A stretch of 42,131 nucleotides of DNA from Lachnospiraceae bacterium (GCA_017550425.1 JAFZPG010000057.1:1-42131); one strand, 5' to 3'; counted from the stretch's first letter, positions 23,860-32,946 are shown. Notes: generated by a model not told the origin, from the letters alone. Numbers and translations are program-made.

Positions 23860-26800
23860 TTACAGTCCGAGATCCACCTTGATCTCGCTGCCGTTCGAAG
23901 TCTTCGTGACCAGAAGCTTCTGAGGAATATCCGCGAGTTCCTCCCGGTGGCTGATAATGCCTACGAGCTTGTTGCTGCCCGTCAGAGAATTCAGGATTTC
24001 CAATGCATTGTCCAACGATTTACGATCAAGGGTACCGAAACCTTCGTCCACGAAGAGCGCATCCATCTGAATGCCGCCGAGATTCGACGAGATGGTGTCG
24101 GACAGCCCGAGCGCAAGGCTTAAGGAAGCCTTGAAGCTCTCGCCGCCGGACAGGTTTCCGACCGGTCTTCTGCGTCCTGTATCACGGACCAAAACTTCCA
24201 GATCCAGGAAATTGCTACTCTGCTTACCAAGCGTATCGCGGCGGTACAGTTCGTACTGTCCTTCGCTCATCGGAAGCAGACGCCGGTTGGCCGCGGCAAT
24301 GATACCGTCAAAACCTGCTGCCTGAATGTACTGCTCCAAAGTGAGTTTTCCGTTTCCGGTCAATCCACGGACCAGATTATAAAGTCGCTGACTGATTCCG
24401 TGATCCTTGCGTGCTTTCTCGAGTGCATCCTTTCGGTCCGCGATTGCTTTTCCCTTATCAGCGTTGGTATGGATGCGGTTTCGGGTGGCGTTGGACGTGT
24501 CCCGAAGCTCCCTGACGCGTTTGTCCTGTGCTTCGCAGATTCCGTTCAGTTCCTCGATATCGATCCGTTCCCTGCCTTCGGCTTCCTGCTCCGCGTCGGC
24601 AAGCTGCCTCCTATTCGCTACAACAGACTGTTCGTATTGGTTGATTTCCTGCTCCTTCGAAGCGATCTTATCTTCGTTTACGACCCATGCACGGAAGTCT
24701 TCCTCCGAGACGAAACCATTCGCTTGAAGAACTTTAGCGAACTCCCCGCTCAGCCGTTCCACGTCGGCCTGCTGCTGTTTCAGCCCCTTCCGCAGTTCTT
24801 TGCACGCGGCCTCAACCTTGGCGACACCAAGATCGGCGGCAACCTTCGCATCCTCCGCATTCTTAATGCCTTTGCGGATCGCATCCTCCTGCTCCGCAGC
24901 CTCGGTTCTTGCCTTCTCCGCGGCTGCCCAATTCGGGTAACTCAGCTCCTCCAACGCCTCGAGCTTCGCCGTCGTCTCAGTAAGCGCCTTATCGTTGTCC
25001 TGCTTTGTCTTCGTAAAATCCTTCCGCTCCGACGCGAGCTCTTCCGTCTCCTTCCCGCGAGCCTTCTCAAGATCAGCCTGCGTCTTATCAAGACGCAGGC
25101 AGTCTTCCGCGAGGGTTCTCTCGCTAGCGCGGTTGTCCTTCAGAAGGTTCGCAACCTTCTTCGAAGCGTCCGGCAACAGTTCGCACAACCCTGCAATGTC
25201 AAGACCTTTATACTGCAGTGCTAAAAGAGTATTGCCAAAGCAGCTCTCGATTGCCGTACGAAGCGTACCCTCGTACTCCTCCAGCGAGGTTTTGGCTTTC
25301 TCAGCGCCCGTGTTGGCGGTGTTCTTCCGCTCCATGAGAGTGCTCACATTTTCCTGAAGGTGCTTATACGCCTCTTCGGTGATCGTTGTCTCATGAAGCT
25401 GTGCCGGCTCGGGGTGATGAACGGAACCGCACACAGGGCACTTCTGCCCCTCGACAAGCTTGCTTGCCATAATGCCGGCCCGGCTCTCCTCAAGGCTGCG
25501 CTCCGCCTTGGCGCGCTCCGCCTCCGCCTCGTCATACAGTATCCGGACTTCCAAATACGCTTCCTGCTTCCGCTTAAGCTCAGCAGCCCTTTTGTTCTTC
25601 TCGGGGATCTGCCGGTCAATGATATCCTGCAATGCGCCGGAAAGCTCCTCAAGCTTCCCTCCCGCGGTCTGAACGTTCATCAGTTCCGTGGGCTTGTTCT
25701 TCAACTCCTGCGCAGTCTCACCGAGAACACGGATCTTCTCCCTGAGCGCTTTCTCACGCTCGTCAAAAGCCTTCTCCTGTGCCTCAGCCCTGCGGCTGAT
25801 ATCCTCATAGACTTTCTTATTGGCCTTAAGTTTCTCGCGATCGCGATACTTCTGCTCATCCCTGTTGATCGCGTCGACCAGCTTCTTCAATTCATCCGCC
25901 TGTGGCTCCGACTTCTTCGCCTCAACCAAAGCGTTGGCAGCATCCAAAGCCGCCTGTTCCGCGGACTTCTGAATATCTTCCTGCGCCGTGATATTTGCTA
26001 CCGTTGCCGTCACTTTATGCTGCTCTTTATTCCATGCTTCATACACAGGTCCCACGAGCCGCGTTGCTTTCTTGTTGAGCTCCAGTTCCTGCCGAATCCT
26101 GCTGATCTCCGACTTCCGCTCTTCGAGACGCTCCTTCTCCTTCACCAGTTCATCCCGCTTTACAATAAAGCCGTTGTTGGTCTCGGCCGTGGCGAGTTTC
26201 TCATGCTGCGTTCTCTGCTTTTCCTCGGCAGCCTTCAACTCAGCCTCAACCTCAGTCTTACGAGCCGCATCCGACTGCGCGAGGCGCTCCAGAAAGCGCA
26301 GGATCTCATCGAGATTCCACGCACTCTTCGCTCTGATCGCGCGTTCCTTCAGATCCGAGAGGTCCCCGTACAGAGCATCCTCTTCATCCGCTTTGATATC
26401 GTCGAGGTCCTGGAGGATGCTGCGTTCGAGCTCCTTCATGCTCTCTTCAGCTGCATCCATACGGGATTTCAGCTTGAACTCGATATTCTTATACCCATCC
26501 GTCATGAAGATCGTACGGAGGATCTCCGTTCGCTTCTCGGTCTTAGCATTCAGAAGTTCCCAGAACTCTCCCTGCGCGATCATGGCGATCTGCTTAAACT
26601 GCTTCTCATCGATGCGAAGCAGTTCCTTCACGGCGCTGTTGACCTGGGTCAGCCCCTCGATCGGCGGCTTCCCATCCTCATACAGCACCGCTTTCTCTTG
26701 CACCGTGATAACCCCGGTACCGCGCTGCTTCTGCCGTTCGTACGAAGGCTGTCTCCACACGTGGAAGTTTCTTCCCTGATGCGAAAAATAAAACTCCACG

Positions 26801-27036
26801 AAACTGTCCGTCGAATCCGCGGCGTATTCGCTCCGCAGATTTTTCGTATCTCTGTAAATTCCGCTCGTCGTTCCATACAACGCGAAACAGATGGCGTCGA
26901 AGATCATGGTTTTCCCCGCGCCGGTATCGCCGGAGATCAGAAACAGACCTTTCTCCTCAAACGCGCTGAAATCAATATCGGGAACTCTCCCTGCATAAGG
27001 TCCGAATGCGCTGATGATCAGTTTAATCGGTTTCAT
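23860..27036 (-). CDS. sbcC: Exonuclease SbcC, SMC-like ATPase subunit
   Basis: About 1058 residues. With SbcD it forms the Mre11-Rad50-like nuclease that opens hairpins and removes long palindromes at stalled forks. Walker A GDTGAGKT is near residue 36. Long coiled coils flank a zinc hook, CPVCGSVHHPE, in the middle. The ABC signature LSGGESFKASLSLALGLSD and Walker B ALFVDEGFGTLD are near the C-terminus. The ORF opens with a GTG at 27045, but ATG 27036 fits the family start MKPIKLIISAFGPY; it overlaps the sbcD stop by 14 nt, so the subunits are coupled in translation. Length is normal. Confidence 0.97.
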   Translation of the reverse strand: MKPIKLIISAFGPYAGRVPDIDFSAFEEKGLFLISGDTGAGKTMIFDAICFALYGTTSGIYRDTKNLRSEYAADSTDSFVEFYFSHQGRNFHVWRQPSYERQKQRGTGVITVQEKAVLYEDGKPPIEGLTQVNSAVKELLRIDEKQFKQIAMIAQGEFWELLNAKTEKRTEILRTIFMTDGYKNIEFKLKSRMDAAEESMKELERSILQDLDDIKADEEDALYGDLSDLKERAIRAKSAWNLDEILRFLERLAQSDAARKTEVEAELKAAEEKQRTQHEKLATAETNNGFIVKRDELVKEKERLEERKSEISRIRQELELNKKATRLVGPVYEAWNKEQHKVTATVANITAQEDIQKSAEQAALDAANALVEAKKSEPQADELKKLVDAINRDEQKYRDREKLKANKKVYEDISRRAEAQEKAFDEREKALREKIRVLGETAQELKNKPTELMNVQTAGGKLEELSGALQDIIDRQIPEKNKRAAELKRKQEAYLEVRILYDEAEAERAKAERSLEESRAGIMASKLVEGQKCPVCGSVHHPEPAQLHETTITEEAYKHLQENVSTLMERKNTANTGAEKAKTSLEEYEGTLRTAIESCFGNTLLALQYKGLDIAGLCELLPDASKKVANLLKDNRASERTLAEDCLRLDKTQADLEKARGKETEELASERKDFTKTKQDNDKALTETTAKLEALEELSYPNWAAAEKARTEAAEQEDAIRKGIKNAEDAKVAADLGVAKVEAACKELRKGLKQQQADVERLSGEFAKVLQANGFVSEEDFRAWVVNEDKIASKEQEINQYEQSVVANRRQLADAEQEAEGRERIDIEELNGICEAQDKRVRELRDTSNATRNRIHTNADKGKAIADRKDALEKARKDHGISQRLYNLVRGLTGNGKLTLEQYIQAAGFDGIIAAANRRLLPMSEGQYELYRRDTLGKQSSNFLDLEVLVRDTGRRRPVGNLSGGESFKASLSLALGLSDTISSNLGGIQMDALFVDEGFGTLDRKSLDNALEILNSLTGSNKLVGIISHREELADIPQKLLVTKTSNGSEIKVDLGL

Positions 27037-28180
27037 CGATAACACCCGCCTCTCCTGCCGCTGCCTTCATCACTTCCATCTCTTCGTCGGAAATGTCGCA
27101 GCCGTACATCAACTTATAGAAATCCCGGATCAGCTCCGTAAACTCTTTTTTCTCCCCGTTTTGCAGAATATCCACCTGCTCGATCGACTGCACGTGCGAA
27201 TTGTCGTAGTCGATCTTCACAGTATTGGGATAACTCTGTCGGAAAATGCCCATCGCGTCATTGATAATATCCTCATCCGTCAGTGTCGCGTAGATAAAAT
27301 CCTCCGGTCGTGTCACATTATTCCTGTCCAGCAGTTCCTGCATCGTCCCGCGGATGTGCCGCAGGTCTCTGCGCGGCTTCAGCGGAACCAACTCGATCGT
27401 GATCCTTCCGTCCGCCTCCACGGTGATCAGGGGGGCCGACTTCTCATCCGCGGCTTCCCGAAGAGAGTATTTGAGGGGAGAACCCGCATAGCGCACGCTG
27501 TCACGCCCGATCCTCTGCGGACAATGGATATGCCCTAAAGCCACGTAGTCGAACTCGTCAAAGCAGTCGTATCCGATCTTCTCAACGAGACCGACCGTCT
27601 GCGTTCCGATGCTCTCCGAACCACCAAGTACCGGGTCCTCACCCGATCCCGAAACAAACTGGTGCGCGACCAGAATGTTCGTATGTGTCTTATCAAGCTG
27701 CGTATTCTGCAGGATCACGCGCACTGCGTCATCATACGATTCGATCTTCGCGTCCGGGAAGAAATGCCTCACCTGCGACGCCTTCACAAACGGAAGCATG
27801 TACACGTCAACCAAGGTATCTCCATCCGTAAGACTCTCCCTGTGCAGCGTTCCGTCAAAAACCGACGAAATATATACCTGTTTCGAAGCGAAAAAAGTTC
27901 TTCCGAAATTCAGTCGGTCATCGGAATCATGGTTGCCACTCACCAGGAAGACCTTGATCCCGCGCTTCGACAACTCCACCAGGAAATAATCCAGAAGCCG
28001 TGTAGCCGCCTCACTCGGGATCGCTTTGTCGTACACGTCACCCGCGATCAGTACGCCGTCTACCGCGTCCGTATCCGTCAGTTCGAGAATGCGGTCGAGT
28101 ATAAATCTCTGATCCTCGATCAGATCAAATTCATTGAGCGTCTTCCCCAGATGCAGATCCCCCAAATGTAATAATTTCAT
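27023..28180 (-). CDS. sbcD: Exonuclease SbcD, Mre11-like nuclease subunit
   Basis: 385 residues. The calcineurin-like phosphoesterase motifs are in order: GDLHLGK at residues 7-13, GDVYD near 47-51, SGNHDSDDRL near 81-90, AHQFVSG near 170, and GHIHCPQRIG near 216. These hold the two Mn2+ ions of the nuclease. The C-terminal region provides the capping and SbcC-binding parts. A strong ribosome site (GGAGGTGG) lies 6 nt before the ATG. sbcC follows with an overlap. A small perfect hairpin lies just upstream in the leader. Confidence 0.97.
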   Translation of the reverse strand: MKLLHLGDLHLGKTLNEFDLIEDQRFILDRILELTDTDAVDGVLIAGDVYDKAIPSEAATRLLDYFLVELSKRGIKVFLVSGNHDSDDRLNFGRTFFASKQVYISSVFDGTLHRESLTDGDTLVDVYMLPFVKASQVRHFFPDAKIESYDDAVRVILQNTQLDKTHTNILVAHQFVSGSGEDPVLGGSESIGTQTVGLVEKIGYDCFDEFDYVALGHIHCPQRIGRDSVRYAGSPLKYSLREAADEKSAPLITVEADGRITIELVPLKPRRDLRHIRGTMQELLDRNNVTRPEDFIYATLTDEDIINDAMGIFRQSYPNTVKIDYDNSHVQSIEQVDILQNGEKKEFTELIRDFYKLMYGCDISDEEMEVMKAAAGEAGVIDETD

Positions 28181-28200
28181 CTTTAACCACCTCCGTTACC

Positions 28201-28218
28201 GAGGGGCGATCACCCCTC
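28201..28218 (-). promoter_or_regulatory. Hairpin in the sbcD leader
   Basis: GAGGGG and CCCCTC close on a 6-nt loop, extended by CCGA/TCGG-type pairing with a 2-nt bulge. It is directly upstream of the sbcD ribosome site. A possible -10 (TATAAT, minus strand, near 28234-28245) lies upstream with no convincing -35. No T-tail follows, so it is not a terminator. Confidence 0.35.
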
Positions 28219-28247
28219 TATCGGTCTATGTTACAATTATATATCAT

Positions 28248-28273
28248 AAGGGGCCCGATAAAACGGACCCCTT
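28248..28273 (-). terminator. Probable terminator after the methyltransferase gene
   Basis: AAGGGGTCCG pairs with CGGGCCCCTT around a 6-nt loop on the minus strand, 13 nt after the methyltransferase stop. The tail (ATGATATATAATTG) is not T-rich, so efficiency is doubtful. Confidence 0.5.
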
Positions 28274-28286
28274 TACCTCTGCAGTT

Positions 28287-28931
28287 TCAGATCTTTTTTA
28301 CGCAAACCGTAAAGAGCGGCTTTGACTTTTGGTAACGGGTCATGACCTCTTCCTTCAAATACTCGAATTCAAAATCCCCGAAAAAGCGGCGGACATCGTT
28401 CTCATCGAAGAAACGCTTGATCTCTTTGCCCTCCATTTCGAACACATGTTTTTCGATCTCGGGTCCCTGCCCTGCTCCGTGCGCCACATCCTTCAACGAG
28501 TTTACGCGAAAGATCAAATGGCCGCCGGGCATGAGGATGCGCCGGATCTCCGAAACGATGGCTTTGGTATCTTCCTCGTCAAAATAGTGAAGGCACAGAT
28601 CCGCAATGATCACTTCGAACATATCGTTCTCAAACGGCATACCATCCAGCATATTAAAGCAAACGGCGTCCTTTACCTCCGGAAAATTCTTCTTGATGTT
28701 GTTTATGGCATTTTGCGACTGGTCGCAGGAAATGACTTTCTTTCCCTTTTCGATCAGATATTTGGTGTCATTACCGCTTCCGCAGCCCAGATCCAATATA
28801 GGCTTCCCGCAGTTCATGATCAGCTCATCAAAACTCTCCAGCCAATCGTCGTACGTGATATTTTCCCTTTTGTACTCCCGGTGTGCATTGTCCCAGTAAC
28901 GAAGTGAACTCTCTCTGGAAATCTTTGACAT
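28287..28931 (-). CDS. Class I SAM-dependent methyltransferase
   Basis: 214 residues. Motif I, DLGCGSGNDTKYL, is at about 45-57, with an acidic motif ISCDQS near 67-72 and IIADLCLHYFDEED near 108-121. A Methyltransf_11/25-type fold for small molecules or, less often, tellurite or other thiol-type targets is likely; relatives are often just called class I methyltransferases. It is a single gene with its own promoter. The C-terminal part (FFGDFEFEYLKEEVMTRY) is like that of tellurite-resistance TehB-type enzymes, but the substrate cannot be decided from sequence. Confidence 0.9.
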   Translation of the reverse strand: MSKISRESSLRYWDNAHREYKRENITYDDWLESFDELIMNCGKPILDLGCGSGNDTKYLIEKGKKVISCDQSQNAINNIKKNFPEVKDAVCFNMLDGMPFENDMFEVIIADLCLHYFDEEDTKAIVSEIRRILMPGGHLIFRVNSLKDVAHGAGQGPEIEKHVFEMEGKEIKRFFDENDVRRFFGDFEFEYLKEEVMTRYQKSKPLFTVCVKKI

Positions 28932-29006
28932 GTTTCATCCCTCCCCGGTTTTGTAAGTTTATGGTTTTTCAGTTTTCTGTCTCTTGGTAAAATAAGTATC
29001 AGTCCC

Positions 29007-29035
29007 AGTATAATTGAAATATGCATATTTGTCCA
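29007..29035 (-). promoter_or_regulatory. Sigma-A promoter of the methyltransferase gene
   Basis: Minus strand: TGGACA (29030-29035, 5 of 6), 17-nt spacer, TATACT (29007-29012). It is about 75 nt before the ATG. The remaining part of the 205-nt gap (29036-29136) shows nothing further. Confidence 0.8.
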
Positions 29036-29136
29036 CCACTTTATACTCTCATATAAAACAAACGATCCAATCGCATCGGGTATTTCCTGCATTCTTGCAT
29101 TTTCCATCGATGAGCTTAACTTCCGGCGATCACGGG

Positions 29137-29931
29137 CTACTTAAACATAGTCTTAAGCATTTCCCGAATCCCTTTTATATCCAGGGGAGTATCTTCGGTT
29201 TCGTAGGAGAACATGAGATTTCTCCCCGAGAAGATCCCGCTTCGCCTGTACTCCTCCAGTTTTCTCAACGCTTCTCCCCGGTAATCCGCATCATCCAACA
29301 GTCCGAAATGTTCAAAGTAGACTTCCTCTCTCGTTTTTGTATTCAGCAAGGTAAAATCGGGATATGCCTTCTTCCCGGATCTTAACTGCACCTGTTCCTC
29401 ATACCGATAGGGAATCCCCAGATCATAGAACATATCCGCCAGGATCGCTTCGGATTTTGAGCGGACTTTCTCTCCGCGTCTTGTATCGTAGATCTTTGCT
29501 TCCGGCAGATACGGATTCGTCCGAAACGTCTTTGCCATCCATGATTCTGCAACCTGTTCCTTCGTCGCAATATAGGGCACTACCAGTCCTTTTCGTTCCG
29601 CACTCAACTTATCATAGGTTAGATCAGCATTCTCTTTTGATAATTGCGCATATAGTTTTTCCAGCCTGTTCAATTCCACATATGCATCCTTCAAAAAGTG
29701 TTTGAGGTAATCTTTTTGCGCCAACTGTCCTGCTAAGGCTACTTTCTCTTTTTTGATGTACTCTCCAACAGTGTCCGACTGTTTCAGCATCTGAAAATAC
29801 CTGACATGTTTCCCACTCCTGCTTACTCGTAATCTCCCATCCGGAAACGAGCCCGTTTCTCTCTCCGCCTTAGCGATCGCTTTCTTAAGCGTAGTTATCC
29901 TCGCCTTGATACATTTCAATAATTCTTCCAT
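29137..29931 (-). CDS. Putative PD-(D/E)XK-like nuclease of unknown role
   Basis: About 264 residues, no signal peptide. The N-terminal half is helical and charged, likely a coiled coil (about residues 1-120). The C-terminal half resembles restriction-endonuclease-like folds: RSKSEAILADMFYDLGIPYRYEEQV, then YPDFTLLN with the expected Asp, then EVYFEHFGLLD. The third element has E-x-x-F-E-H rather than a plain ExK, so activity is uncertain. ATG 29931 is preferred over 29946 because AGGGGACAGT lies directly upstream. Its 5' leader begins inside a decayed copy of the palindromic repeats. It is a single gene; the 85-bp repeat array is immediately upstream. Confidence 0.7.
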   Translation of the reverse strand: MEELLKCIKARITTLKKAIAKAERETGSFPDGRLRVSRSGKHVRYFQMLKQSDTVGEYIKKEKVALAGQLAQKDYLKHFLKDAYVELNRLEKLYAQLSKENADLTYDKLSAERKGLVVPYIATKEQVAESWMAKTFRTNPYLPEAKIYDTRRGEKVRSKSEAILADMFYDLGIPYRYEEQVQLRSGKKAYPDFTLLNTKTREEVYFEHFGLLDDADYRGEALRKLEEYRRSGIFSGRNLMFSYETEDTPLDIKGIREMLKTMFK

Positions 29932-29953
29932 ACTGTCCCCTTTCATCGTTTTT

Positions 29954-30073
29954 AAGACTAAGCCGGATACTTCCGGCCATTTTAGTCATGTTTTCGTACG
30001 GATCTTCTGCCCAAGATCATGCCAGAATCTCACTTTTATAACTAAGTCCACTATTATCCCTTCCCTTAGTCAT
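29954..30073. repeat. Two decayed palindromic units beside the nuclease-like gene
   Basis: Two 36-37-bp segments (about 29954-29989 and 30037-30073) have the same outline as the array units, with ends in the form GACTAA/TTAGTC or AACTAAG/CTTAGTCAT. The first holds an inner hairpin (GCCGGA-AGTA-TCCGGC), ends 22 nt before the nuclease-like start codon, and would form a hairpin in that gene's mRNA leader. Centre spacing (about 83 and 75 bp) is close to the 85 bp of the intact array. Confidence 0.6.
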
Positions 30074-30110
30074 CTCAAGTTTCATCCCCTCCTTTCCAAA
30101 ATGACAGTTT

Positions 30111-30827
30111 TATGCCTAAAGCATGCAATACCTCATGCTTTAGGCATATTTTGTTTCCCGAAGCAGGCTACGATACTCTCCCTGGATGGTTGTCATATGC
30201 CTAAAACACAGTGTTTCAGTTGTCTTAGGCATAGATAGTCTCTCGCCACCGGCCTCGATCCTCCCCTGTGAAGCTTCTTTCATGCCTAAAGCTAGCGATA
30301 TATCCTGCCTTAGGCATATTTTGTTTCCCAAAGCAGGCTACGATACTCTCCCGGGATAGTTGTTATATGCCTAAAACACTGTGTTTCAGCTCTCTTAGGC
30401 ATAGACAGTCTCTCGATCCCAGCCTCGATCCTCCCGTGTGAAGCGACTTTTATGCCTAGAGCAAGCCATTTCACTGCCCTTAGGCATAGATAGTCTCTCG
30501 CCACCGGCCTCGATTCTCCCCTGTGAAGCTTCTTTTATGCCTAAAGCCAGACTTTTCGCCTCCCTTAGGCATATCTAGTCTTCCGGCGCAGGCTCCGATA
30601 CTCTCCCGGGATGGTTGTTATATGCCTAAAACACAGTGTTTCAGCTGTCTTAGGCATAGATAGCCTCTCGGCACCGGCCTTGATCCTCCCCTGTGAAACT
30701 TCTTTTATGCCTAAAGCTAGCGATATCTCCTGCTTTAGGCATATTTAGTTTCCCGACTCCCCACCATAAGGCTTCCCCACCTCCCTGTTATTTGCCTAAA
30801 GCAAGAAAAGTCGGAGCTTTAGTCATA
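30111..30827. repeat. Array of nine 38-bp palindromes at 85-bp spacing
   Basis: Units begin at 30111, 30196, 30281, 30366, 30451, 30536, 30621, 30706 and 30791. Each is a palindrome with outer arms TATGCCTAA and TTAGGCATA and about 20 variable bases inside; the first has perfect 15-bp arms. The first eight centres are exactly 85 bp apart; the ninth is half decayed (TTTGCC/AGTCATA). The 47-bp spacers are two related types: A (GTTTCCCGAAGCAGGCTACG) and B (AGTCTCTCGCCACCGGCCTC), in the order A B A B B A B A. Units between A and B differ too: one type carries AAAGC, the other AACACAGTGTT. As 85 is not a multiple of three, the array is not a repeat protein. Confidence 0.93.
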
Positions 30828-30910
30828 TTTACAACCTGTAGGAGTCACCTCCCCCGTAAAACAGAGTCTAAATCATACGAACAGCCCCATTTCAGAGACC
30901 AAGAATACAA

Positions 30911-30944
30911 TAGACCTCCGGGGGCCGCAGCGCCCGGAGGTCTA
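30911..30944 (-). terminator. Hairpin terminator after lysS
   Basis: AGACCTCCGGG (30912-30922) pairs perfectly with CCCGGAGGTCT (30933-30943), 16 nt after the lysS stop. On the minus strand the tail is ATTGTATTCTT, only moderately T-rich. The 80 nt between it and the last palindrome show nothing clear. Confidence 0.75.
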
Positions 30945-30960
30945 CAATATGTCGAATTTA

Positions 30961-32460
30961 TTATGACTCTATGCTTCTCATGGTCGGAAAGAATAATACG
31001 TCGCGGATGGCCGGTGAGTCGGTCAGCAGCATAACCATACGGTCGATGCCGAAGCCGATACCACCTGTCGGCGGCATGCCGAGTTCCAATGCGTAGAGGA
31101 AATCTTCATCGGTGTGGTTGGCTTCCTCATCGCCTGCATCTGCCAGAGCATCCTGCGCCTTAAAACGCTCGCGCTGATCGATCGGGTCGTTCAGTTCGGA
31201 GTATGCGTTCGCCATCTCCCAACCGTTCATGAAGAACTCGAAACGCTCTACGTAGTTCGGATCTTCCGGCTTCTTCTTCGTCAGAGGGGAGATCTCGATC
31301 GGATGATCCATGACGAACGTCGGCTGGATCAAATGCTCTTCTACGAACTCCTCGAAGAAGAGGTTCAGGATGTCGCCCTTCTTATGGCGCTCCTCGAACT
31401 CAACGTGCTTCTCCTTAGCGATGGCACGCGCTTCTTCCAAAGTATGGATCTCGTTGAAATCGACACCTGCGTACTGCTTCACCGCGTCCACCATGGTGAT
31501 GCGGGTAAACGGCTTACCCAGATCCATCTCAATGCCGTTATATGTAATGGTCGTGGTCCCGAGCACTTCCTGGGCCAGATAGCGGTACAGGTTTTCGGTC
31601 AGATCCATCATGCCGTGATAATCGGTGTATGCCTGGTATAGCTCCATAAGGGTGAATTCCGGATTGTGACGGGTGTCAACACCCTCGTTGCGGAAAACAC
31701 GTCCGATCTCGTACACACGCTCCAGACCGCCGACGATCAGTCGCTTCAGGTACAACTCCAGAGAGATACGAAGCTTTACATCCTCATCCAACGCATTAAA
31801 ATGCGTTTCAAAGGGTCTGGCGGCCGCACCACCAGCGTTTTGCACCAGCATGGGGGTCTCTACCTCCATGAAGCCCAAACCGTCCAAATAGCGGCGTATA
31901 GCGCTGATGATCTTCGAGCGCTTCAGGAAGGTATCCTTCACTTCCGCATTCATGATCAGGTCCACATAACGCTGACGATACCGCATATCGGTGTTCGTAA
32001 GTCCGTGGAACTTCTCCGGAAGGATCTGCAGGCTCTTCGAAATCAGGGTCAATGTCTCCACATGCACGGAGGTCTCGCCCGTCTTCGTTACAAATACATA
32101 GCCGGTCACGCCGATGATATCGCCGATATCCAGCTTCTTGAATTCCTTATACGGATCCTCACCCAGCGCATCTCTGGAAACATACAACTGGATATTTCCC
32201 TTCAGATCACTGATGTTGGCAAAGGAAGCTTTACCCATGATACGTTTGGACATCATACGTCCGGCCAATGAAACCGTTTTCCCCTCATATTCCGCGAGGT
32301 TTTCTTTGATATCTGCGGAATGCGCGGTCACATCATATTTGGTGATCGTAAACGGATCCTTACCGCTCGCCTGAAGCTCTGCCAGTTTTTCTCTTCTTAC
32401 CTTGAGAAGCTGGTTAATGTCCACATTTTCTACATTGGTTTCCTTTGTCTGCTCCGCCAT
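30961..32460 (-). CDS. lysS: Lysyl-tRNA synthetase, class II
   Basis: 499 residues, the normal length. The N-terminal OB fold ([21 protein letters not shown]) binds the anticodon of tRNA-Lys. The class II catalytic core shows motif 2 in [11 protein letters not shown] with the conserved Arg, and motif 3 in [14 protein letters not shown] near the C-terminus. It charges tRNA-Lys with lysine. It starts 9 nt after greA and shares its transcript. No T-box leader lies in front of it. Confidence 0.97.
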   Translation of the reverse strand: MAEQTKETNVENVDINQLLKVRREKLAELQASGKDPFTITKYDVTAHSADIKENLAEYEGKTVSLAGRMMSKRIMGKASFANISDLKGNIQLYVSRDALGEDPYKEFKKLDIGDIIGVTGYVFVTKTGETSVHVETLTLISKSLQILPEKFHGLTNTDMRYRQRYVDLIMNAEVKDTFLKRSKIISAIRRYLDGLGFMEVETPMLVQNAGGAAARPFETHFNALDEDVKLRISLELYLKRLIVGGLERVYEIGRVFRNEGVDTRHNPEFTLMELYQAYTDYHGMMDLTENLYRYLAQEVLGTTTITYNGIEMDLGKPFTRITMVDAVKQYAGVDFNEIHTLEEARAIAKEKHVEFEERHKKGDILNLFFEEFVEEHLIQPTFVMDHPIEISPLTKKKPEDPNYVERFEFFMNGWEMANAYSELNDPIDQRERFKAQDALADAGDEEANHTDEDFLYALELGMPPTGGIGFGIDRMVMLLTDSPAIRDVLFFPTMRSIES

Positions 32461-32469
32461 AGTGACTCC

Positions 32470-32946
32470 TTATCCGATCATGATATTCATGATCTTGTAT
32501 TCTGCTACTCCGTCGTCGATCTCATAAGAAATGGTGTCGCCGACCTTATGGCCCATCAGCGCATGACCCAGCGGAGATTCGTTGCTGATCATCATCATGC
32601 TGCTGTTTGCCTCGGTCGAACCGACGATGGAAAACTCTAATTCTTCATCATATTCAAAATCATACAAAACGACTTTACATCCGACGCTGACTTTATCCTT
32701 CTCGATATCCTCTTCGTCAACGACCGTAACGTTCTTCAGGAGTTTTTCGAGCTCCTCGATACGGGATTCGAGATCGCGCTGCTCATCTTTAGCAGCATCG
32801 TATTCAGCATTCTCGGAAAGATCGCCCTGCTCACGCGCCTCTTTGATCTTCTGTGCAACCTCTTTTCTGCGATATACCTTGAGGTTGTGAAGCTCCTCTT
32901 CATACTGTTTGAGGCCGCTGTAGGTAATGATTTTTTGCTCTGCCAT
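32470..32946 (-). CDS. greA: Transcription elongation factor GreA
   Basis: 158 residues, full length. GreA enters the RNA polymerase secondary channel and stimulates cleavage of backtracked RNA. The N-terminal coiled coil (residues 10-75) carries the acidic tip DLSENAEYDAAKDEQ, and the C-terminal FKBP-like domain has SPLGHALMGHKVGD near 125-138. AGGAGG lies upstream of the ATG. A perfect promoter lies upstream and lysS follows by 9 nt, the usual greA-lysS order of Firmicutes. Confidence 0.97.
   Translation of the reverse strand: MAEQKIITYSGLKQYEEELHNLKVYRRKEVAQKIKEAREQGDLSENAEYDAAKDEQRDLESRIEELEKLLKNVTVVDEEDIEKDKVSVGCKVVLYDFEYDEELEFSIVGSTEANSSMMMISNESPLGHALMGHKVGDTISYEIDDGVAEYKIMNIMIG

Noticed and set aside
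25360..27042. Long plus-strand ORF of 560 codons
   Set aside because: It lies antisense to sbcC, has no ribosome site, and its composition mirrors the antisense of coiled-coil coding sequence.
30140..30504. Two similar 63-64-codon minus-strand ORFs (MGNKICL..., MARDYLCL...) as a repeat protein family
   Set aside because: They only reflect the 85-bp repeats read in one frame; the period breaks the frame, and there is no ribosome site.
30111..30827. CRISPR array
   Set aside because: The repeated units are palindromic and differ inside, the 47-bp spacers are of only two recurring kinds instead of unique, and no cas gene is near.
30111..30827. Integron attC array
   Set aside because: The arms lack the RYYYAAC/GTTRRRY core, no integrase is present, and the spacers are far too short for cassettes.
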